From NCBI RefSeq assembly GCF_016031615.1, contig NZ_JACYXC010000001.1, positions 4,402,001 to 4,466,000 of the forward strand: 64,000 nt of DNA, given 5' to 3'. Position 1 is the stretch's first letter. Every line of letters starts with the position of its first letter. The notes below the pieces were generated by a model. It did not search any database, had not been told where the DNA came from, and was given only the letters and a program-made list of their open reading frames with translations. This DNA comes from Streptomyces pactum. Lineage in GTDB: Bacteria > Actinomycetota > Actinomycetes > Streptomycetales > Streptomycetaceae. Made by a program: the position numbers and the translations under genes. Shown piece by piece: positions 42,952 through 52,558 of this stretch.

Positions 42952-43848
42952 TCAGTCGTCGAGGGCCGAGAGGTCCAGGTGCGCCAGGCGTGCCGGATCG
43001 GCGAGGATGTCGATCGCCGCGATCTTCCCGTCCCGGACCGTGAATCCCATGACCGAGAACACCCGGCCCTGGCGGAACACGACCTGCCCGGCCGCGCCGT
43101 TGACCAGCGCCCGCCGGGCCGTCGCGGCCACGCCCGCGGGCGGCCGGAACGCCATCGCCTGGCCGGCGACCGCCGGCGCCCCCCGGAGACGGCTCGGGGC
43201 GAGGGCCGGCGCGTCGCCGTAGTCGGCGCGGAGCACCACGTCCGGGTCGAGCAGCGAGAGCAGGGTGTCGAAGTCGCCGCGCCGCGCCGCGGCCAGGAAC
43301 GCGTCCACGACCTCCCGCTGGCGGGCCAGGTCCGGGTCCGGGGCGGGGGCGGTGCCCCGGACCCGGCGGCGGGCCCGGCTCGCCAGCTGCCGGGCGGCGG
43401 CCGGGGTGCGCCCCACCACCGGGGCGATCTCGTCGAAGGGCACCCCGAACATGTCGTGCAGGACGAAGGCGAGCCGTTCGGCCGGGGCCAGCGTCTCCAG
43501 CACCACCAGCAGCGCCAGCCCCACGGAGTCCGCCAGCAGCGCCGCGTGCTCGGGGTCGGCCGCGTCCTCCCGGCCGATCACCGGGTCCGGCAGCCGGGTC
43601 TCCAGCGGCTCCTCCCGCAGCGAGGTGCGGGAGCGCAGCATGTCCAGGCAGACCCGCCCCACCACGGTGGTCAGCCAGCCGCCCAGGTTGTGCACCGCGT
43701 CCGCGTCGGACCGGCTGAGCCGCAGCCACGCCTCCTGGACCGCGTCGTCCGCCTCGTTCAGCGAACCGAGCATCCGGTAGGCCACCGCCCGCAGGTGGCC
43801 CCGGTGGGCCTCGAAGCGCTCCGCCAGAAACTCCTGCTGGTCCCTCAT
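42952..43848 (-). CDS. ECF sigma factor with C-terminal SnoaL-like domain
   Basis: 298 residues, SigJ-type (ECF41-like). Sigma region 2 has YRMLGSLNEADDAVQEAWLR and LGGWLTTVVGRVCLDMLRSR. Region 4 has LAPAERLAFVLHDMFGVPFDEI. The C-terminal SnoaL-like domain (VVDAFLAAARRGDFDTLLSL, then the DPDVVLRAD strand) replaces a separate anti-sigma factor in this group and tunes activity directly. ATG 43848 has GGAGGA 7 nt upstream. No oxidoreductase partner is adjacent. Confidence 0.95.
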   Translation of the reverse strand: MRDQQEFLAERFEAHRGHLRAVAYRMLGSLNEADDAVQEAWLRLSRSDADAVHNLGGWLTTVVGRVCLDMLRSRTSLREEPLETRLPDPVIGREDAADPEHAALLADSVGLALLVVLETLAPAERLAFVLHDMFGVPFDEIAPVVGRTPAAARQLASRARRRVRGTAPAPDPDLARQREVVDAFLAAARRGDFDTLLSLLDPDVVLRADYGDAPALAPSRLRGAPAVAGQAMAFRPPAGVAATARRALVNGAAGQVVFRQGRVFSVMGFTVRDGKIAAIDILADPARLAHLDLSALDD

Positions 43849-44582
43849 CGCGACATCCTCCGCACGCTCGTTCCCACTCTGCCGCCCATCGGCAGCCGGC
43901 TGCCGGCCGGCCCGGTCCACCGGGGCCCGGCCCTCGGCGGTGCCGGTCGGCGCAGCACTGTTCGCCGGCCGGCGTAGCACTGACGTACGCCGGCACACGG
44001 ATGTGACAGCGGCGCACGGATGCGGCAGCGGCGTACCGAGGCCGACGCGACCGCTGCCCGTACCGACGCGACCGCCGCCCGTACCGACGCGACCGCTGCC
44101 CGTACCGAGGGGGCCGCCGCCCGTACCGAGGGGGCCGCCCGGACGCCGGAGTGCCCGACCGGACCGTCCGGACGCCGGAATGCGGGGGCGGCCGTCCGGA
44201 CGCCGCAGCACCGAGGCGACCGCCCGTTCGCCGGTTCCCGCGGGCTGCGGGTGCCGCCCGGACGGGCGGGCGCCGGCCGGCCGGGGCAGTGTGACATCCG
44301 CCGCCCGGGCGCCCGGCGGCGGCTGCCCGGACGCGGGGTGCGCCCACCGGCCGGCGGGCCCGGCCGGCGGGGGCGGGCGGCTCCGCGGCGGCCGGCGCGG
44401 GCGGTCCCACCTGCGGCGGGCACCGGTCCGCCGACCGTCACCGGACATCACCGACCGTCACCGGCCGCCGGCCCGCCGGTACCGGCCGGGCCACGGGCGG
44501 TACCCACCGGCCCCGCCCGGCGCACCGGCCGGGGCGCCGACGGGAGCGGCGTGTCGGTGGCTCCGCCTAGACTCGGTGGGCG
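43849..44582. other. Spacer of about 730 bp upstream of pcrA
   Basis: It holds the divergent promoter region of the sigma factor and pcrA and an array of 21-bp repeats (listed separately). Dispersed CGGCGTA/GCAGCACTG elements lie at its left end and dense CCGGCC/GGCCGG from 44240 to 44560. Open frames through the repeats give only TDATAAR-type periodic peptides, so I do not call a gene. Confidence 0.45.
44042..44146. repeat. Five tandem 21-bp repeats
   Basis: Unit CCGACGCGACCGCTGCCCGTA at 44042, 44063 and 44084, then two diverged copies at 44105 and 44126 with CCGAGGGGGCC. A 21-bp period equals seven codons, and on the plus strand the frame stays open, but nothing else supports coding. Confidence 0.8.
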
Positions 44583-47078
44583 ATGAGCAGCAGCCTCTTT
44601 GACGACAGCTTCCTGGAGAGCCTCGACGCGTCGGTCCCCGGGCCGGCGGGCGAGGAGCCTCCGCCACCGCCGGAGGACCACGGGTACGGGCCCGGTGCGG
44701 AGGAGGTGCCGCACGACCTGTTCGGCGACACTGACAACGTGCCCGTTCCGCACCAGGCCCGGGAGCCGTACTACCGCGACGGCGCGGCCCGGCCCGCCGT
44801 GGACCCCGCAGCGCTGCTGGAGGGGCTCAACGAGCAGCAGCGCGCGGCCGTCGTGCACCACGGCGCCCCGCTGCTCATCGTCGCGGGCGCCGGCTCCGGC
44901 AAGACCCGGGTGCTCACCCACCGGATCGCCTACCTGCTGGGCGCGCGCGGGGCGCACCCGGGGTCCATCCTCGCCATCACCTTCACCAACAAGGCGGCCG
45001 GCGAGATGAAGGAGCGGGTGGAGGAGCTGGTCGGCCCGCGCGCCAACGCCATGTGGGTCTCCACCTTCCACAGCGCCTGCGTGCGGATCCTGCGCCGCGA
45101 GGCGAAGAAGCTGGGCTTCACCTCCTCGTTCTCGATCTACGACGCGGCCGACTCCAAGCGGCTGATGGCGCTGGTCTGCCGGGACCTGGACCTGGATCCC
45201 AAGCGGTTCCCGCCGAAGTCCTTCAGCGCGAAGATCTCCAATCTGAAGAACGAGCTCATCGACGAGGAGACCTTCGCCGACCGGGCGGCCGACGGCTTCG
45301 AGAAGTCCCTGGCCGAGGCGTACGCGATGTACCAGGCGCGGCTGCGCGAGGCGAACGCGCTGGACTTCGACGACATCATCATGACCACGGTCAACCTGCT
45401 CCAGGCGTTCCCGGACGTCGCCGAGCACTACCGCCGCCGCTTCCGGCACGTGCTGGTCGACGAGTACCAGGACACCAACCACGCCCAGTACACGCTGGTG
45501 CGCGAGCTGGTGGGCACCGGCACGGAGAACTACGACGCCGCCGAGCTGTGCGTGGTGGGCGACGCCGACCAGTCGATCTACGCCTTCCGCGGCGCCACCA
45601 TCCGGAACATCCTCCAGTTCGAGGAGGACTACCCGGACGCGCGCACCATCCTGCTGGAGCAGAACTACCGCTCCACCCAGACCATCCTCAACGCCGCCAA
45701 CGCGGTCATCGAGCGGAACGAGAACCGCCGCCCGAAGAACCTGTGGACCGAGGCCGGGACCGGCGCCGCGATCACCGGGTACGTGGCCGACACCGAGCAC
45801 GACGAGGCGCAGTTCGTCGCCGACGAGATCGACCGGCTGACCGACGCGGGCGACGCCAAGGCCGGCGACGTGGCGGTGTTCTACCGCACCAACGCCCAGT
45901 CCCGTGTCTTCGAGGAGATCTTCATCCGGGTCGGGCTGCCCTACAAGGTCGTCGGCGGCGTGCGCTTCTACGAGCGCAAGGAGGTCCGGGACGTCCTGGC
46001 CTACCTGCGGGTGCTCGCCAACCCCGAGGACACCGTCCCGCTGCGCCGCGTCCTCAACGTGCCCAAGCGCGGCATCGGCGAGCGCGCCGAGGCGATGATC
46101 GAGGCCCTGGCGCTGCGCGAGAAGATCTCCTTCGCCCAGGCGCTGCGGCGGGTGGACGAGGCGTACGGGATGGCCGCCCGCTCGGTCAACGCGGTCAAGC
46201 GGTTCACCACGCTGCTGGAGGACCTGCGCACCGTCGTGGAGTCCGGCGCCGGACCCGCCACCGTGCTGGAGGCGGTGCTGGAGCGCACCGGCTACCTCGC
46301 CGAGCTCCAGGCGTCCACCGACCCGCAGGACGAGACCCGGGTGGAGAACCTCCAGGAGCTGGCGGCGGTCGCCCTGGAGTTCGAGCAGGAGCGCACCGAG
46401 GAGGAGCCCGGCACGCTCGCGGAGTTCCTGGAGCGGGTCGCGCTGGTCGCCGACTCCGACCAGATCCCCGACGAGGACCCGGACGGCACCGGCGTCATCA
46501 CGCTGATGACGCTGCACACCGCCAAGGGCCTGGAGTTCCCGGTGGTCTTCCTGACCGGCATGGAGGACGGTGTCTTCCCGCACCTGCGCGCGCTGGGCCA
46601 GACCAAGGAGCTGGAGGAGGAGCGCCGGCTGGCGTACGTGGGCATCACCCGGGCCCGGGAGCGGCTGTACCTCACCCGCTCCACCATGCGCAGCGCCTGG
46701 GGGCAGCCCTCGTACAACCCGCCCTCCCGGTTCCTGGAGGAGATCCCGGACCAGTACCTGACCTGGCGGCGCACCGGCCCGTCGTCGCCCTCGGCGTCGA
46801 TGGGCGCGCTGGGCGCCTCCCGTGCCACGGCCTCCGTCGCCTCCTCGCTGACCACCCGCTTCCGGAACGCGGGGCCCGAGCCGGCCAAGTTCGCGACGCG
46901 CCGGGACAAGCCGGTGGTCTCGCTCGCCGTGGGCGACCGGGTCACCCACGACTCGTTCGGGCTGGGCACGGTGGTCGCGGTGAAGGGCAGCGGAGAGGCG
47001 GCCGAGGCGACCATCGACTTCGGCGGCGAGAAGCCGAAGCGGCTGCTGCTGCGCTACGCGCCGGTCGAGAAGCTCTGA
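44583..47078 (+). CDS. pcrA: ATP-dependent DNA helicase PcrA/UvrD
   Basis: 831 residues, full-length superfamily 1A 3'-5' helicase for excision repair and replication-fork clearance. Motifs in order: LLEGLNEQQRAAV (Q), IVAGAGSGKTRVL (Walker A), LAITFTNKAAGEM, VDEYQDTN (Walker B), VVGDADQSIYAFRGA, LLEQNYRST, TLMTLHTAKGLEFPVVF and LAYVGITRARERLYL. The C-terminus has the RNA-polymerase-binding Tudor-like end (GDRVTHDSFGLGTVVAV). An 80-residue acidic leader precedes motif Q, as in other actinomycetes. ATG 44583. Confidence 0.98.
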   Translation: MSSSLFDDSFLESLDASVPGPAGEEPPPPPEDHGYGPGAEEVPHDLFGDTDNVPVPHQAREPYYRDGAARPAVDPAALLEGLNEQQRAAVVHHGAPLLIVAGAGSGKTRVLTHRIAYLLGARGAHPGSILAITFTNKAAGEMKERVEELVGPRANAMWVSTFHSACVRILRREAKKLGFTSSFSIYDAADSKRLMALVCRDLDLDPKRFPPKSFSAKISNLKNELIDEETFADRAADGFEKSLAEAYAMYQARLREANALDFDDIIMTTVNLLQAFPDVAEHYRRRFRHVLVDEYQDTNHAQYTLVRELVGTGTENYDAAELCVVGDADQSIYAFRGATIRNILQFEEDYPDARTILLEQNYRSTQTILNAANAVIERNENRRPKNLWTEAGTGAAITGYVADTEHDEAQFVADEIDRLTDAGDAKAGDVAVFYRTNAQSRVFEEIFIRVGLPYKVVGGVRFYERKEVRDVLAYLRVLANPEDTVPLRRVLNVPKRGIGERAEAMIEALALREKISFAQALRRVDEAYGMAARSVNAVKRFTTLLEDLRTVVESGAGPATVLEAVLERTGYLAELQASTDPQDETRVENLQELAAVALEFEQERTEEEPGTLAEFLERVALVADSDQIPDEDPDGTGVITLMTLHTAKGLEFPVVFLTGMEDGVFPHLRALGQTKELEEERRLAYVGITRARERLYLTRSTMRSAWGQPSYNPPSRFLEEIPDQYLTWRRTGPSSPSASMGALGASRATASVASSLTTRFRNAGPEPAKFATRRDKPVVSLAVGDRVTHDSFGLGTVVAVKGSGEAAEATIDFGGEKPKRLLLRYAPVEKL

Positions 47079-47312
47079 CCGAGGGCGGGACGGGGCAGGG
47101 CGGGACGGGACGGCGGCGGTCCGGGGTGACCCGGGCGCGGCCGGCCCGGGGCTGAGCGGACGGGCGCCCCGGCGCGGGGCGTGCAGACGCCGGCCCGGGC
47201 GCGGCGGGCGCGCGGAGTCCCGGACGCGGACCGCGGGGGCGTGGCGCGACGGACGTGCGCCGGTCCGGGTGTGGTGGGCGCGCGAGGAAGGCCCGGGCGT
47301 GGCGGACGCCGG

Positions 47313-47406
47313 GCGGGCGGGAAGTGCACCGGCCCGGGCGGGAAGGCGCACCGGCCCGGGCGGGAAGGCGCACCGGCCCGGGCGGGAAGGCGCACCGGCC
47401 CGGGCG
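47313..47406. repeat. 22-bp tandem repeats after pcrA
   Basis: Three exact copies of CCGGGCGGGAAGGCGCACCGGC (47334, 47356, 47378), a diverged copy before and a 7-bp partial copy after. It lies in the 366-bp gap between pcrA and the convergent peptidase gene, which otherwise shows no gene. Confidence 0.9.
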
Positions 47407-47444
47407 CGGCCGGCGAGCGTCGGGCCGGGCGTGGCGGGGCCGGC

Positions 47445-49634
47445 TCAGGTGGGGTCGAGGCCGTGGCTGCGCAGCCAGGCCAGCGGGTCGATCGCCGAGC
47501 CGCCGCCGGGGCGGACCTCGAAGTGGAGGTGCGGGCCGGTGGAGTTCCCGGAGTCCCCGCTGTACGCGATGACGTCCCCGGCCTTCACCGAACCGGACCG
47601 GACCCGGGTGGTGCCCAGGTGGCAGTACCAGGTCTCGGTGCCGTCGGGCGCGGTGACTATCGCCATGTTCCCGTACGCGCTGTTCCACTGGGTGCGTACG
47701 GTGCCGTCGGTGGCGGCCATCACCGGGGTGCCCAGGCCGACGGGGAAGTCGATGCCGGTGTGGAGCGACATCCAGTTGAGGCCGGACTGGCCGTAGGTGG
47801 CGCTCAGTCCGTGCTGGGCGACCGGGAGGGCGAACTTCGGGCGCAGCGCCTCCCGGCGGGCCGCCTCCGCCGCCTTCCGCTTCCGCTCGGCGGCCTGCCG
47901 CGCCTGGAGATCGATCCGCTCCTGGGTGCGGCTGGCCCGGTCGGCGAAGTCATCGGCCCGGTCGGAGAGGCCGGCGAGCTGGGTGTCGAGCTTGCTGTTG
48001 GCGACCGACGGCTTGACCGGAGGGGCGTCGGGCGCGGCCTGGGTGGTCGAGTCGTCCTTGCCGCCGTCGCCGCCCATGCCGCTCACCGTGGCGGCGGCGA
48101 CCGCCGTCACCCCCATGATGGCGACGGACGGAACCGCGACGGTCAGCAGTGCGGAACGCTTGGGTCGCGCCCCGGTGCGGGAACGCGGCCGGCCGGAGCC
48201 CCGCCGGCCGCGGGAGGTCTCCCGGCGCGCCCCGGCGCCCACCAGCACCGGCTCGTCGTCCGGCCCCGGGCCGTCGGGGTGACCGCCGGCCGGGTCGTCG
48301 TGGCGGTCCGCGCCGGGCAGCTCGCCGTCGGGGCCGGAGGTGTCATCGGACAGGTGGCGGGGGTGTCCGCCGTCGGTGTCCTCGCCGTACCCGTCGCCGT
48401 AGCCGTCCGCGTACGCCTCGCCGTACTCGTCCGGGTAGGCCTCGCCGTACGCGTCGGCGTACCCGTCGTCGAGGTCGCCGGCGAGCCGGCCGGTGCCGTC
48501 GGCGGATCCCTCCGGGTGGGCGAGGTCCGCGGCGGGGTCAGGGGCGTGGTCCGCGCCGGGGGCCGCGGAACGCGACCGGCGGGCCGCCGGTCCGTCGGCT
48601 CCGTCACCGGCCGGGGGCTCGCCGCCCGGGTGGGTGGCGGGTCCCTCCTCGTACACCGAGTCGCCCGTGGCCCAGGCGGTCGCGTCCCAGACCTGGGTCT
48701 CGCCGGTGTCCACGCCGGTGGCCGCGAAGACGCCGGTGGACTCCCACGGCCGGTCCTGGCCCCAGCCGTCGGCGGTGTCCCACTGCCCGCTGTCGGCCGG
48801 GTGCCCGTTCGGGTCCCACGCGCCGGTGGTGTCGGTGCGCTGCTGGGCCGGGATCGTCGGCCGGGCACCGGGGGCGCCGGGAACGTCGAGGTGGTGGTCG
48901 GTCTCCGGCCAGGCCGCGGCGACCGGGTACCCGCCGGTGTCGTATCCGCTGGTGTCGAAGTCGCCGGTGCCGAGAACACCACCGGTGTCGAAGCCGCCGG
49001 TGTCCGGGCCGGCCGGGTCGAAGGTCGCGGTGGCCGGCCCGCCGGGGTAGGGGGAGACGCCGAGGCCGGAACCGGTGAAGGCACCGGTCGTGAAGGCCCC
49101 GGTGTCGAAGGTCCCGGTGTCGAAGGTCCCGGTGGTGAAGGTGACGGAGTCCGGGGCGTCCGCCCCGAAGCCGTCCGGGCCGGGGCCGGCGGTGCCGTAG
49201 CCGGCCACCGGGTAGCCGCCGGTGTCCGCACCGGAGAGCTGCCCGCCCGCCGCGCCGAGATCCCACTCGCCGGAGGAGTCCCAGCTGCCGCCGTCCTGGT
49301 TCCCGCCGTAACCCGTGCCGTACGCGTCCACCGCGTACCCGCCCGTGTCGTAGGGGGAGGGGTCGTAGGCGGTGGTTCCGTAGGGGTCGGCGGTGTCGTA
49401 CCGGCCGGTGTCGTACGGGTCGGACGGATGCCCGCCCGCGCCGTGGTAGGTGTCACCGCCGACCGGGGTGCCGGTGCCGAACCCGTTGAGCCCGTCGAAG
49501 GCGCCGGCGGCGTAGCCGTCGTGCCCGGACTGCGTTCCCTGCTGCCGGTCATACCCCTCGTCGTACGGGGTATATGAGGCGTCGGGAGCGGGATCGGCCG
49601 GGTCGGAGGACCCCGGCAGGTGACGGTCGTTCAC
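47445..49634 (-). CDS. M23-family peptidase with very long disordered cytoplasmic N-terminus
   Basis: 729 residues. The C-terminal LytM/M23 domain has SLHTGIDFPVG, YCHLGT and GPHLHFEVRPGGG, all metal or catalytic positions present, so it should cut peptidoglycan cross-bridges. A coiled coil (QERIDLQARQAAERKRKAAE) links it to a single membrane segment (LLTVAVPSVAIMGVTAVAA, near residue 505). The 490 residues before the membrane are Gly/Asp/Thr/Tyr-rich with repeats such as FTTGTFDTGTFDTGAF and YGEAYPDEYGEAYADGYGDG, and should be disordered inside the cell. The start is GTG 49634, with GAGAAG upstream; TTG 49640 is also in frame. Convergent with pcrA. Confidence 0.92.
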   Translation of the reverse strand: MNDRHLPGSSDPADPAPDASYTPYDEGYDRQQGTQSGHDGYAAGAFDGLNGFGTGTPVGGDTYHGAGGHPSDPYDTGRYDTADPYGTTAYDPSPYDTGGYAVDAYGTGYGGNQDGGSWDSSGEWDLGAAGGQLSGADTGGYPVAGYGTAGPGPDGFGADAPDSVTFTTGTFDTGTFDTGAFTTGAFTGSGLGVSPYPGGPATATFDPAGPDTGGFDTGGVLGTGDFDTSGYDTGGYPVAAAWPETDHHLDVPGAPGARPTIPAQQRTDTTGAWDPNGHPADSGQWDTADGWGQDRPWESTGVFAATGVDTGETQVWDATAWATGDSVYEEGPATHPGGEPPAGDGADGPAARRSRSAAPGADHAPDPAADLAHPEGSADGTGRLAGDLDDGYADAYGEAYPDEYGEAYADGYGDGYGEDTDGGHPRHLSDDTSGPDGELPGADRHDDPAGGHPDGPGPDDEPVLVGAGARRETSRGRRGSGRPRSRTGARPKRSALLTVAVPSVAIMGVTAVAAATVSGMGGDGGKDDSTTQAAPDAPPVKPSVANSKLDTQLAGLSDRADDFADRASRTQERIDLQARQAAERKRKAAEAARREALRPKFALPVAQHGLSATYGQSGLNWMSLHTGIDFPVGLGTPVMAATDGTVRTQWNSAYGNMAIVTAPDGTETWYCHLGTTRVRSGSVKAGDVIAYSGDSGNSTGPHLHFEVRPGGGSAIDPLAWLRSHGLDPT

Positions 49635-50267
49635 CACCAACTTCTCTTTCGCCTCGGCAGCAGGAGAATTAGCGGCGACTGTACCCGGCGGTACGCGGCG
49701 CCCACAATCTTCGGCAGGTTTCGCCGGGGCCGGGAAAGGGCATTTCGTCGGCTTTCGGTGCCCTGCTCGTCATTCCTTGGCCGTGTGTTCGATTGCCGTT
49801 CGGTAATGATCCGGCTGATCACGCAACCGAACCGGCGCCTCCAGCGTCTCCGCCGCCTCGTTTCGCGCCCCTGGCGCCTCCCCGCGCCCGGTTCGCCCCA
49901 AGAGCCCTCGGGCCTCCGGCGCGGCGGGGTGACAGAGTGAGGGGGTGGGATGGGGGGGGGGCGGCGTGGGAGGCGGCTGGGGTGGGAGGCGTGTGGGGGA
50001 TGGAAGGTGTGTGTGGGGGGAGGCGGAAAGCGTGTGCGGCGGTGGAAAGGGCGTGGGGGATGGGCGGGGTTGCGCCGCGCGTGGGGCGGATTGGGGGGCG
50101 GAGGCCGATCGCGGGGGCGGGGGGTTGTGCCGGGGGTGTGATGGGCGGGAGTCGGGCAGGGGGCGTGATGGGCGGGAAGCCGCGCATGGGGGTGGGAGCC
50201 GTGCATGGGTGTGGGGGGCGGGAGCTGTGCACGGGGCAGGGGCCGGTCGCGGGGGCGCGGGCGGGGG
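49635..50267. other. Strand-asymmetric G-rich spacer
   Basis: The left part (49640-49830) is less GC-rich than average and likely holds the peptidase promoter. From about 49935 to 50265 the plus strand is almost free of C runs and full of G tracts (runs of 3 to 10 G, GGGCGGG, GTGGGGG), with GATGGGCGGGA-like elements repeated. Several stretches could form G-quadruplexes. No gene is supported. Confidence 0.6.
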
Positions 50268-51047
50268 TCACTCGGCCAGGGCCTGCCGAACCCCCGCGGC
50301 GACGGTCCGGTGCACGGGGAGCGCGAGGTGGCCGACCCCCTCCACCCGGACGTTGCGCGCGAGCAGATCGGGATGGTCGATGCGGGCCCGCTCCGCGGGG
50401 GTCACCACCTGGTCCACATCGCTCCAGAAGCTCACGAAGCGTGTGCGGCACCCCGGTGCAGGCTGCCGCAGCTCCTCGATCACCGGGGAGTCCGGCCGCA
50501 TCTGGCGCACCAGCGGGTGCGCGGAGAGCAGCGGTACCGCCCGGGTGCCGCCGTGCGGGGTGCCCAGGGTGACGAGGGTGTGCACCCGGGCGTCGCCGCC
50601 CAGCCGCTGCACGTAGTAACGGGCGATCAGACCGCCGAGACTGTGGCCGACCAGATCGACCCGCCGGCAGCCCGAACGGGCACAGACCTGCTCCACCCGG
50701 GTCCCCAGCGACCGCGCCGCGGTGGGGATGTCGCAGATGAGGGGTGAGTGGTTGAGCCCCATCACCTGCTGCCGCCCGGCCTGCCGCAGCGAACGGCGGA
50801 GCAGGAAGAACACCGAGCGGTTGTCGATGAACCCGTGCAGCAGCAGCACCGGCCGGTGGCCCGGGCCGTCGTCCGCACCGGACGCCCCGCCGCCCGCCGC
50901 CCGGTGCGGCAGCTCCTGCGTCACCCCGGTGGGGTACAGCACCAGATGCCCGGCGAGGACCGCCGCGTCCACCGCGGTGGCCCGGAGCAGCGCCGTCGTG
51001 ATGCGCAGCGGCTCCCGGAACGGGAACGGAAAGGGCAGGGTCATCAT
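50268..51047 (-). CDS. Alpha/beta hydrolase, lipase-like
   Basis: 259 residues. PVLLLHGFIDNRS (oxyanion loop), nucleophile Ser in VDLVGHSLGGLIARYY, Asp in SFWSDVDQVVTP and His in GVGHLALPV give a complete triad of the triacylglycerol lipase/acyltransferase type. The N-terminus has one hydrophobic stretch but no clear signal peptide. ATG 51047 precedes FPFPFREPLR. It is divergent from icmB across 428 bp. The substrate is likely an ester or lipid but not determinable. Confidence 0.9.
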   Translation of the reverse strand: MMTLPFPFPFREPLRITTALLRATAVDAAVLAGHLVLYPTGVTQELPHRAAGGGASGADDGPGHRPVLLLHGFIDNRSVFFLLRRSLRQAGRQQVMGLNHSPLICDIPTAARSLGTRVEQVCARSGCRRVDLVGHSLGGLIARYYVQRLGGDARVHTLVTLGTPHGGTRAVPLLSAHPLVRQMRPDSPVIEELRQPAPGCRTRFVSFWSDVDQVVTPAERARIDHPDLLARNVRVEGVGHLALPVHRTVAAGVRQALAE

Positions 51048-51407
51048 CGACCGACCTCCCGAGGTACACCGGAGCGACGCTGCTCCGCGTGTGCTCCCCG
51101 GCCGCCGTCGCCGGGGAGAGGACGCCGGGCGGGGGCGGGGCGGAGGCGGCCGGGGAACGGGTCGGGCCCAGGCCGGGAAGGGGAAGAGTCGGGTGCCGCG
51201 CCGTCGCGCTGTCGCGCCGTCCGGCTCCCGACCGGACCGGGCACGGGAGTGACCGCCCCTGCTGCGGCTTCCTGGTGGTCGTACCGGGGGGCGCCGCCCG
51301 GGAGAGGGGCGGGCCGGCCGGTGCGGCCCGGTATGAACATGTCCCAGGTGTGATTTCCCCCTCCCTGCTCGTCCCGAAACGGCTGCGTGCGGGAAGCTGG
51401 GGATAAC

Positions 51408-51427
51408 GTTCGTTCACGTTCGTTCAC
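51408..51427. promoter_or_regulatory. Tandem 10-bp repeat upstream of icmB
   Basis: GTTCGTTCAC occurs twice head to tail, 49 bp before the icmB start and directly after GGATAAC, in a stretch much less GC-rich than its surroundings. It could be a tandem binding site for a regulator or part of the promoter. Confidence 0.5.
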
Positions 51428-51475
51428 CGCTTACGGCCGGTGACGGCTGTCGTGCATGGAGGCATGGAGGCAGTG

Positions 51476-51886
51476 ATGGGAGTGACTGGTCCGATCCGCG
51501 TGGTGGTGGCCAAGCCGGGACTCGACGGCCATGACCGTGGGGCCAAGGTCATCGCGCGGGCGCTGCGCGATGCCGGCATGGAGGTCATCTACACCGGTCT
51601 CCACCAGACCCCGGAGCAGATCGTCGACACCGCGATCCAGGAGGACGCCGACGCGATCGGGCTGTCGATCCTCTCCGGTGCGCACATGACGCTCTTCGCG
51701 AAGGTGCTGGAGCTGCTGCGGGAACGGGAAGCGGAGGACATCAAGGTCTTCGGCGGCGGCATCATCCCCGAGGACGACATCCCGCCGCTCAAGGAGCAGG
51801 GTGTCGCGGAGATCTTCACGCCCGGTGCGACCACGACCGCGATCGTGGAGTGGGTACGGGAGAACGTGCGGCCCGTCGCGGCCTGA
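51476..51886 (+). CDS. icmB: Isobutyryl-CoA mutase-type B12-binding small subunit
   Basis: 136 residues of the cobalamin-binding (Rossmann-like) domain: DGHDRGAKVIA (base-off DxHxxG), GLSILSGAH and FGGGIIPEDD, in the family order. In Streptomyces this small subunit pairs with IcmA to interconvert isobutyryl- and n-butyryl-CoA, supplying starter units and using valine carbon. The large subunit is not in this window, as is usual for IcmB. ATG 51476 has GGAGG 5 nt upstream; an in-frame start at 51440 is less likely. Confidence 0.93.
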   Translation: MGVTGPIRVVVAKPGLDGHDRGAKVIARALRDAGMEVIYTGLHQTPEQIVDTAIQEDADAIGLSILSGAHMTLFAKVLELLREREAEDIKVFGGGIIPEDDIPPLKEQGVAEIFTPGATTTAIVEWVRENVRPVAA

Positions 51887-52171
51887 CCGCCGAACGCCAC
51901 CGGCCCGGTCGGCTTCCGCCGCTGTCCGGCTTCCCTCGGTGTCCGGCTTCCGCCGGTCCACGGCTGCCGTCCAGCTGCGGTTTCCCTTCGGCTTTCGGCT
52001 TTCCGGCGGGTCCGGGTGCCGCTGGTTCACGGCTTCCTGCGGGTCCGGCTGCCGCCGAGTCCTGCGCCTCGCTTGGGCCCGGCCCGTCCGCCCCGTCCGC
52101 CCGGTCCCGGGTGGGCGGGGTGGTGCCGTTCCCGGACGCGCGGCGGGGCGCGGGCGCGCCAATGCGTCGGG

Positions 52172-52246
52172 GCGCGCCGGAACGTGTGGGATCAGTACGT
52201 CCGGGCGCGCCGGCACGTGTGGGATCAGTACGTCCGGGCGCGCCGG
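52172..52246. repeat. Two tandem 33-bp repeats
   Basis: Unit GCGCGCCGG(A/C)ACGTGTGGG followed by ATCAGTACGTCCGG, at 52172-52204 and 52205-52237, plus a closing GCGCGCCGG. The copies differ at one base. They lie in the 672-bp gap between icmB and the convergent DUF5691 gene. The rest of that gap shows CGGCTT-rich short repeats near 51910-52020 and no gene. Confidence 0.8.
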
Positions 52247-52558
52247 TGCCTGCCGGTGACGGGTGGCGCCGCCCCACCGTGGCGCCTGTGGTGGCCCGTG
52301 CGGTGGCCGGTGAGCAGGTCGTCCGTGCGGTGGTGGGTGTGCAGTCGTCCGTGTGGCGGCCGGGGCCAGGACCGGTGCGTGGCGAATGCGCGGGGGGCGT
52401 GCGAGGGCGTGCCCGGGGGACGGCGCGTCGGTCGCAGGCCCTTGCCGGTCCGTGCCGGTCCTTGCCGGTCCGTGCCGGGACTGTCGGGCGTGCCGGGCGG
52501 TGGGGGCGTGGCCGTTCCGCTCCGCCGCCGTCCGCGCCGTCCGTGCCCGTCCCCGCGG

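Noticed and set aside
44020..44586. 188-residue frame with TDATAAR repeats
   Set aside because: It stays open because of a 21-bp DNA repeat; it lacks a ribosome site and overlaps the pcrA start.
47181..49577. 798-residue Val/Gly/Arg-rich plus-strand frame
   Set aside because: Antisense to the M23 peptidase; the repeats mirror its DNA repeats.
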